In this document: positions 6,467 to 9,539 of the stretch, piece after piece | How positions within the stretch are numbered: the stretch's first letter is position 1 | How the letters are laid out: each line of letters begins with the position of its first letter | Source of the DNA: Roseobacter sp. | Lineage (GTDB): Bacteria > Pseudomonadota > Alphaproteobacteria > Rhodobacterales > Rhodobacteraceae | Assembly (NCBI GenBank): GCA_024636425.1 | Contig: JAGXHB010000239.1 | Location: 1-9,539 of the forward strand | Reading direction: 5' to 3' | Length of the DNA: 9,539 nt | Position numbers and translations under genes: made by a program | Notes under the pieces: model-generated | Told to the model about the DNA's origin: nothing | The model's input: the letters and a program-made list of their open reading frames with translations, nothing else | The model's database searches: none

Positions 6467-8953
6467 ATGAGCGATAGTGACGGCAAAAAGACATTGGGCC
6501 TGCGGGGTGCACCTTCGCGCCCAGGTAACGTAAAGCAGAGCTTTAGCCACGGACGCACTAAAAACGTCGTGGTCGAGACCAAGCGCAAGCGCGTTGTGGT
6601 TCCCAAACCCGCAGGTGCAAAGCCCGCGCCTGGCAGCAATGCCCATCTGGGGGATCCATCAAAGCGCCCCGCCGGCATCACCGATTCAGAGATGGAGCGC
6701 CGCCTGAAAGCTGTTCAGGCAGCCCGCGCCCGCGAATCCGAAGAGGCCGAAGCCCGTGCTGCCGATGAGCAGGCTCGAGCCGAGGACCGGGAACGCCGCC
6801 GTGCCGAGCAGGAAGCCAAGGAGGCTGAAGAGCGCGAGCGCGAGGAAAGCCTGAAAGCCAAGGCCGAAGAAGACGAGCGTCGCAAGAAAGAAGCAGAGGC
6901 TGCGGCCGTTGCTGCTGCGGCACCCGCTGAACAGCCTGCTGCTGCCAAGTTGCCCAACACCAAAGGGGGTGCGCCAGCACCCGTTGCCGCGCGGAAGAAA
7001 GAAGCCGACCGCGAGGAAACCAACAAGCGCAACAAGGGCGCTGATGACAGCCGCCGTTCCGGCAAGTTGACGCTGAACCAGGCGCTGACCGGCGGCGAAG
7101 GTGGTCGCCAGCGGTCCATGGCGCAGATGAAGCGCAAGCAGGAACGCCAGCGCCAGAAGGCAATGGGTGGCACGGTCGAGCGCGAAAAGGTCGTCCGGCA
7201 CGTGAACCTGCCGCCGGCAATCATGGTCTCCGAACTGGCAAACCGTATGGCTGAACGCGTCGGTGCTGTCGTAAAGGCGTTGATGAACAATGGTATGATG
7301 GTGACGCAGAACGAAACCATCGATGCCGATACAGCGGAACTGATCATCGAAGAATTTGGTCACAAGGTCGTTCGTGTTTCCGATGCTGATGTCGAGGATG
7401 TCATCAAGGAAGAGAAAGACGATCCGAAAGATCTGATCACGCGGCCTCCGGTCATCACGATCATGGGTCACGTTGACCATGGCAAGACATCGCTTCTTGA
7501 CGCGATCCGGAAAGCCAAAGTGCAATCTGGCGAAGCGGGTGGCATCACGCAGCATATCGGGGCCTATCAGGTCACAACTGACAAGGGTCAGGTTCTGAGT
7601 TTCCTGGATACGCCCGGCCACGCCGCGTTTACTTCCATGCGGTCCCGTGGTGCTCAGGTCACTGACATCGTTGTACTGGTTGTCGCGGCGGACGATGCCG
7701 TCATGCCCCAGACGATCGAGGCGATCAACCATGCCAAAGCGGCCAAGGTTCCGATGATCGTAGCGATCAACAAGATCGACAAGTACGAAGCAAACCCGGA
7801 CAAAGTCCGCACCGATCTGCTGCAGCACGAGGTCATCGTCGAGAAGATGTCCGGTGAGACGCAGGATGTCGAGGTTTCGGCTACGACCGGCCAAGGTCTG
7901 GATGAGCTGCTGGAGGCGATTGCGCTTCAGGCGGAACTTCTTGAACTGAAAGCGAACCCCAATCGCGCCGCCATTGGTGCCGTGATCGAGGCGCAGCTTG
8001 ATGTGGGCCGTGGCCCCGTGGCGACTGTTCTGATCCAGAACGGCACCTTGCGCCAAGGCGATATCTTCGTCGTGGGCGAGCAGTACGGCAAGGTTCGTGC
8101 GCTGATCAACGATCAGGGTGAACGCGTCAAGGAAGCTGGTCCATCTGTACCGGTCGAGGTTCTGGGTCTGAATGGGACACCTGCTGCCGGTGACGTTCTG
8201 AACGTGACAAGCACCGAGGCGCAGGCGCGTGAAATCGCTGAGTATCGCGAGAAAGCGGCGAAAGACAAACGTGCCGCTGCGGGTGCTGCGACGACACTGG
8301 AACAGCTGATGGCAAATGCCAAAGCGGATGAAACCGTCAAGGAGCTGCCGCTGCTGATCAAAGCAGATGTGCAGGGTTCTGCCGAAGCGATCGTTCAGGC
8401 GATGGAGAAAATCGGCAACGACGAAGTCCGCGTCCGTGTTCTGCATTCGGGTGTAGGTGCGATCACCGACACTGATGTGGGTCTGGCCGAGGCGTCAAAT
8501 GCCCCGATCATCGGCTTTAACGTCCGCGCCAATGCGTCTGCGCGTGCGACAGCAAATCAGAAGGGTGTCGAGATCCGGTATTACTCGGTCATCTATGACA
8601 TGGTTGACGATGTGAAAGCTGCCGCAAGCGGTCTGCTGAGCAACGAAATCCGCGAGCATTTCATCGGTTACGCAAGCATCAAGGAAGTGTTCAAGGTTAC
8701 TGGCGTCGGCAAGGTTGCCGGGTGTCTGGTCACCGAAGGCAAGGCAAGCCGCGCCGCTGGCGTGCGCCTGCTGCGCGAGGATGTCGTGATCCACGAGGGT
8801 ACGCTCAAGACGCTCAAGCGTTTCAAGGACGAAGTGGCCGAAGTGCCATCGGGTCAGGAATGTGGTATGGCGTTTGAGAATTACGAAGACATCCGCCCCG
8901 GCGATGTGATCGAGATTTTCACCCGCGAGGAAGTCGTTCGCACCCTGGCGTAG
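6467..8953 (+). CDS. infB: Translation initiation factor IF-2
   Basis: An 828-residue IF2, the GTPase that brings initiator tRNA to the 30S subunit and promotes subunit joining. It begins GKKTLGLRGAPSRPGNVKQS, followed by a Lys/Arg patch. A long Glu/Lys/Arg/Ala-rich helix spans about 76-150 and an Ala/Pro linker follows. An IF2-associated basic stretch (about 195-240) precedes the IF2_N domain (about 243-306). All GTPase motifs are intact: G1 GHVDHGKT 334-341, G2 GGIT 358-361, G3 DTPGH 381-385, G4 NKID 435-438 and G5 SAT 471-473. Domains II, III and IV follow; near the end, KVFKVTGVGKVAGCLVTEG marks the initiator-tRNA-binding domain. Length is normal for an IF2 with a full N-terminal region. 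It is the last gene of its operon seen here; rbfA and truB, which follow infB in many genomes, do not. Confidence 0.98.
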   Translation: MSDSDGKKTLGLRGAPSRPGNVKQSFSHGRTKNVVVETKRKRVVVPKPAGAKPAPGSNAHLGDPSKRPAGITDSEMERRLKAVQAARARESEEAEARAADEQARAEDRERRRAEQEAKEAEEREREESLKAKAEEDERRKKEAEAAAVAAAAPAEQPAAAKLPNTKGGAPAPVAARKKEADREETNKRNKGADDSRRSGKLTLNQALTGGEGGRQRSMAQMKRKQERQRQKAMGGTVEREKVVRHVNLPPAIMVSELANRMAERVGAVVKALMNNGMMVTQNETIDADTAELIIEEFGHKVVRVSDADVEDVIKEEKDDPKDLITRPPVITIMGHVDHGKTSLLDAIRKAKVQSGEAGGITQHIGAYQVTTDKGQVLSFLDTPGHAAFTSMRSRGAQVTDIVVLVVAADDAVMPQTIEAINHAKAAKVPMIVAINKIDKYEANPDKVRTDLLQHEVIVEKMSGETQDVEVSATTGQGLDELLEAIALQAELLELKANPNRAAIGAVIEAQLDVGRGPVATVLIQNGTLRQGDIFVVGEQYGKVRALINDQGERVKEAGPSVPVEVLGLNGTPAAGDVLNVTSTEAQAREIAEYREKAAKDKRAAAGAATTLEQLMANAKADETVKELPLLIKADVQGSAEAIVQAMEKIGNDEVRVRVLHSGVGAITDTDVGLAEASNAPIIGFNVRANASARATANQKGVEIRYYSVIYDMVDDVKAAASGLLSNEIREHFIGYASIKEVFKVTGVGKVAGCLVTEGKASRAAGVRLLREDVVIHEGTLKTLKRFKDEVAEVPSGQECGMAFENYEDIRPGDVIEIFTREEVVRTLA

Positions 8954-8960
8954 ACAGCCT

Positions 8961-9539
8961 TTATTCCGTCAAAGTATCAGAAGTCCGGTTGAAATGCCGG
9001 GCTTCTGTCGTTTCAAAGCCCCGCATATCTTCGTTGAAGCTCAGCCGTTCGACTTTGATGTGGTCGTCTGAAATGTCGATGACGTTGAAATCATTCGGTT
9101 CTCCGCGCACGCGCGAGGACAGGCTGGTGCCGGCGTGAAGCTGCACAGCCGTCGTTGTCCCGGACTCGACAGTGAAGTTGTCGGCATGCCACGTGTGAAG
9201 GTGCCCCGACAGGATCAGGTTAGCACCACAGTCCAAAAGCTTGTCCAACGCCTCTTCGGCACCGGGAATCGGCTTCTTTTTCGTGGTCGCGGGGTGTTCA
9301 AGTGGATGATGCACCACCAGAACGCGCGCCTTTCCCCTCTCTGCCTCGCTCATCAGATTGCACGCATCGTTGATCCGCCCAGACGACAGACGCCCCGTTT
9401 GCCACGAGAAGCGATCAACCGAATTGACGCCCACTACGATCATCTTCTCATTCTCGAAGGTTGGCGTCAGATCCTTGTTGATCCACTTCTTGTAGGATCG
9501 CCACGGCATGAAGAACCGCTTGAAAGGTCGGTGCAGGGA
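8961..9539 (-). CDS. Calcineurin-like metallophosphoesterase, 5' end outside the window
   Basis: The C-terminal 193 codons of a metallophosphoesterase. The frame stays open through the right edge, so the ATG at 9507-9509 is internal and not the start. Upstream in-frame residues LHRPFKRFFMPWRSYKKW continue the family pattern. Visible metal-site motifs are VVHHPLEH (the single conserved His region) and SGHLHTWHADN (GHxH). The D-x-H and GNHD motifs should lie in the missing part. The segment MIVVGVNSVDRFSWQTGRLS is typical of bacterial cyclic-nucleotide phosphodiesterase-like members. A signal peptide cannot be judged. It converges on infB with 7 bases between stops. The substrate (cAMP, another cyclic nucleotide or a phosphodiester) cannot be told from this part. 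Confidence 0.9.
   Translation of the reverse strand, partial: SLHRPFKRFFMPWRSYKKWINKDLTPTFENEKMIVVGVNSVDRFSWQTGRLSSGRINDACNLMSEAERGKARVLVVHHPLEHPATTKKKPIPGAEEALDKLLDCGANLILSGHLHTWHADNFTVESGTTTAVQLHAGTSLSSRVRGEPNDFNVIDISDDHIKVERLSFNEDMRGFETTEARHFNRTSDTLTE
8978..9007. terminator. Hairpin after infB, possible terminator inside the opposing gene
   Basis: CAGAAGTCCGG (8978-8988) pairs with CCGGGCTTCTG (8997-9007) to give an 11-bp stem with one T-G wobble and an 8-base loop. It starts 25 bases after the infB stop and lies within the last codons of the leftward phosphoesterase. The following + strand bases, TCGTTTC, are a weak T-tract; on the other strand it is also poor. The strength and position suggest it ends the infB transcript, but Rho help or a plain RNA 3'-end stem is possible. 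Confidence 0.5.

Noticed and set aside
6692..6960. Glu/Lys/Arg/Ala-rich low-complexity stretch in infB as a possible repeat or inserted element.
   Set aside because: A charged helical linker is normal in the N-terminal region of proteobacterial IF2, and codon use does not differ from the rest of the gene.
6686..8446. A long leftward open frame of 586 codons opposite infB, and similar long leftward frames opposite rimP, nusA and pip.
   Set aside because: They mirror strongly coding G+C-rich genes. Their translations show no recognisable domains, and infB, nusA and pip are unmistakable on the other strand.
1..9539. Mobile element, CRISPR array, toxin-antitoxin or defence system.
   Set aside because: No transposase or integrase, no regularly spaced direct repeats and no defence-type domains were seen. 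Gene spacing is tight and typical of core chromosome.

Overview
The window looks like core chromosome of an alphaproteobacterium of the order Rhodobacterales (Roseobacter or Sulfitobacter type). The reasons are the G+C-rich codon use, the gene order rimP-nusA-ylxR-infB, the fusion of YlxR to an L7Ae-like domain, and an IF2 N-terminus of the form found in that order. This placement comes from remembered family features, not from a search.

Layout from left to right: (1) the 3' part of a nitrilase-superfamily amidohydrolase and, 7 bases on, a MarR-type regulator, both rightward. (2) ubiG (ubiquinone O-methyltransferase), leftward and convergent with marR. (3) A 48-base divergent intergenic region, then pip (prolyl aminopeptidase) and, overlapping its stop by 4 bases, a short exported protein equivalent to only the first lobe of a family-5 peptide-binding protein. 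(4) A 147-base gap with a possible promoter and a clear intrinsic terminator just ahead of rimP. (5) The transcription/translation operon rimP-nusA-ylxR-infB, with spacings of 0, 21 and 9 bases. (6) A calcineurin-like metallophosphoesterase, leftward, convergent with infB and running off the right edge.

The rimP-nusA-ylxR-infB block joins 30S maturation (RimP), transcription elongation, termination and antitermination (NusA), an RNA-binding accessory protein (YlxR/L7Ae) and translation initiation (IF2). This grouping is widely conserved in bacteria. The terminator 35 bases before rimP could end the pip operon. If the promoter read at 3482-3510 is real, it would instead be a leader attenuator of the nusA operon. 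The pip and binding-protein pair hints at peptide uptake and breakdown, but no permease or ATPase genes are present.

I see no mobile element, CRISPR array, rRNA or convincing tRNA. Most of the window is housekeeping sequence. The items most worth a second look are the one-lobed binding protein translationally coupled to pip, the rimP leader terminator with a possible competing helix, and the hairpin after infB that lies inside the opposing gene. I found no clear evidence of a wholly new system.
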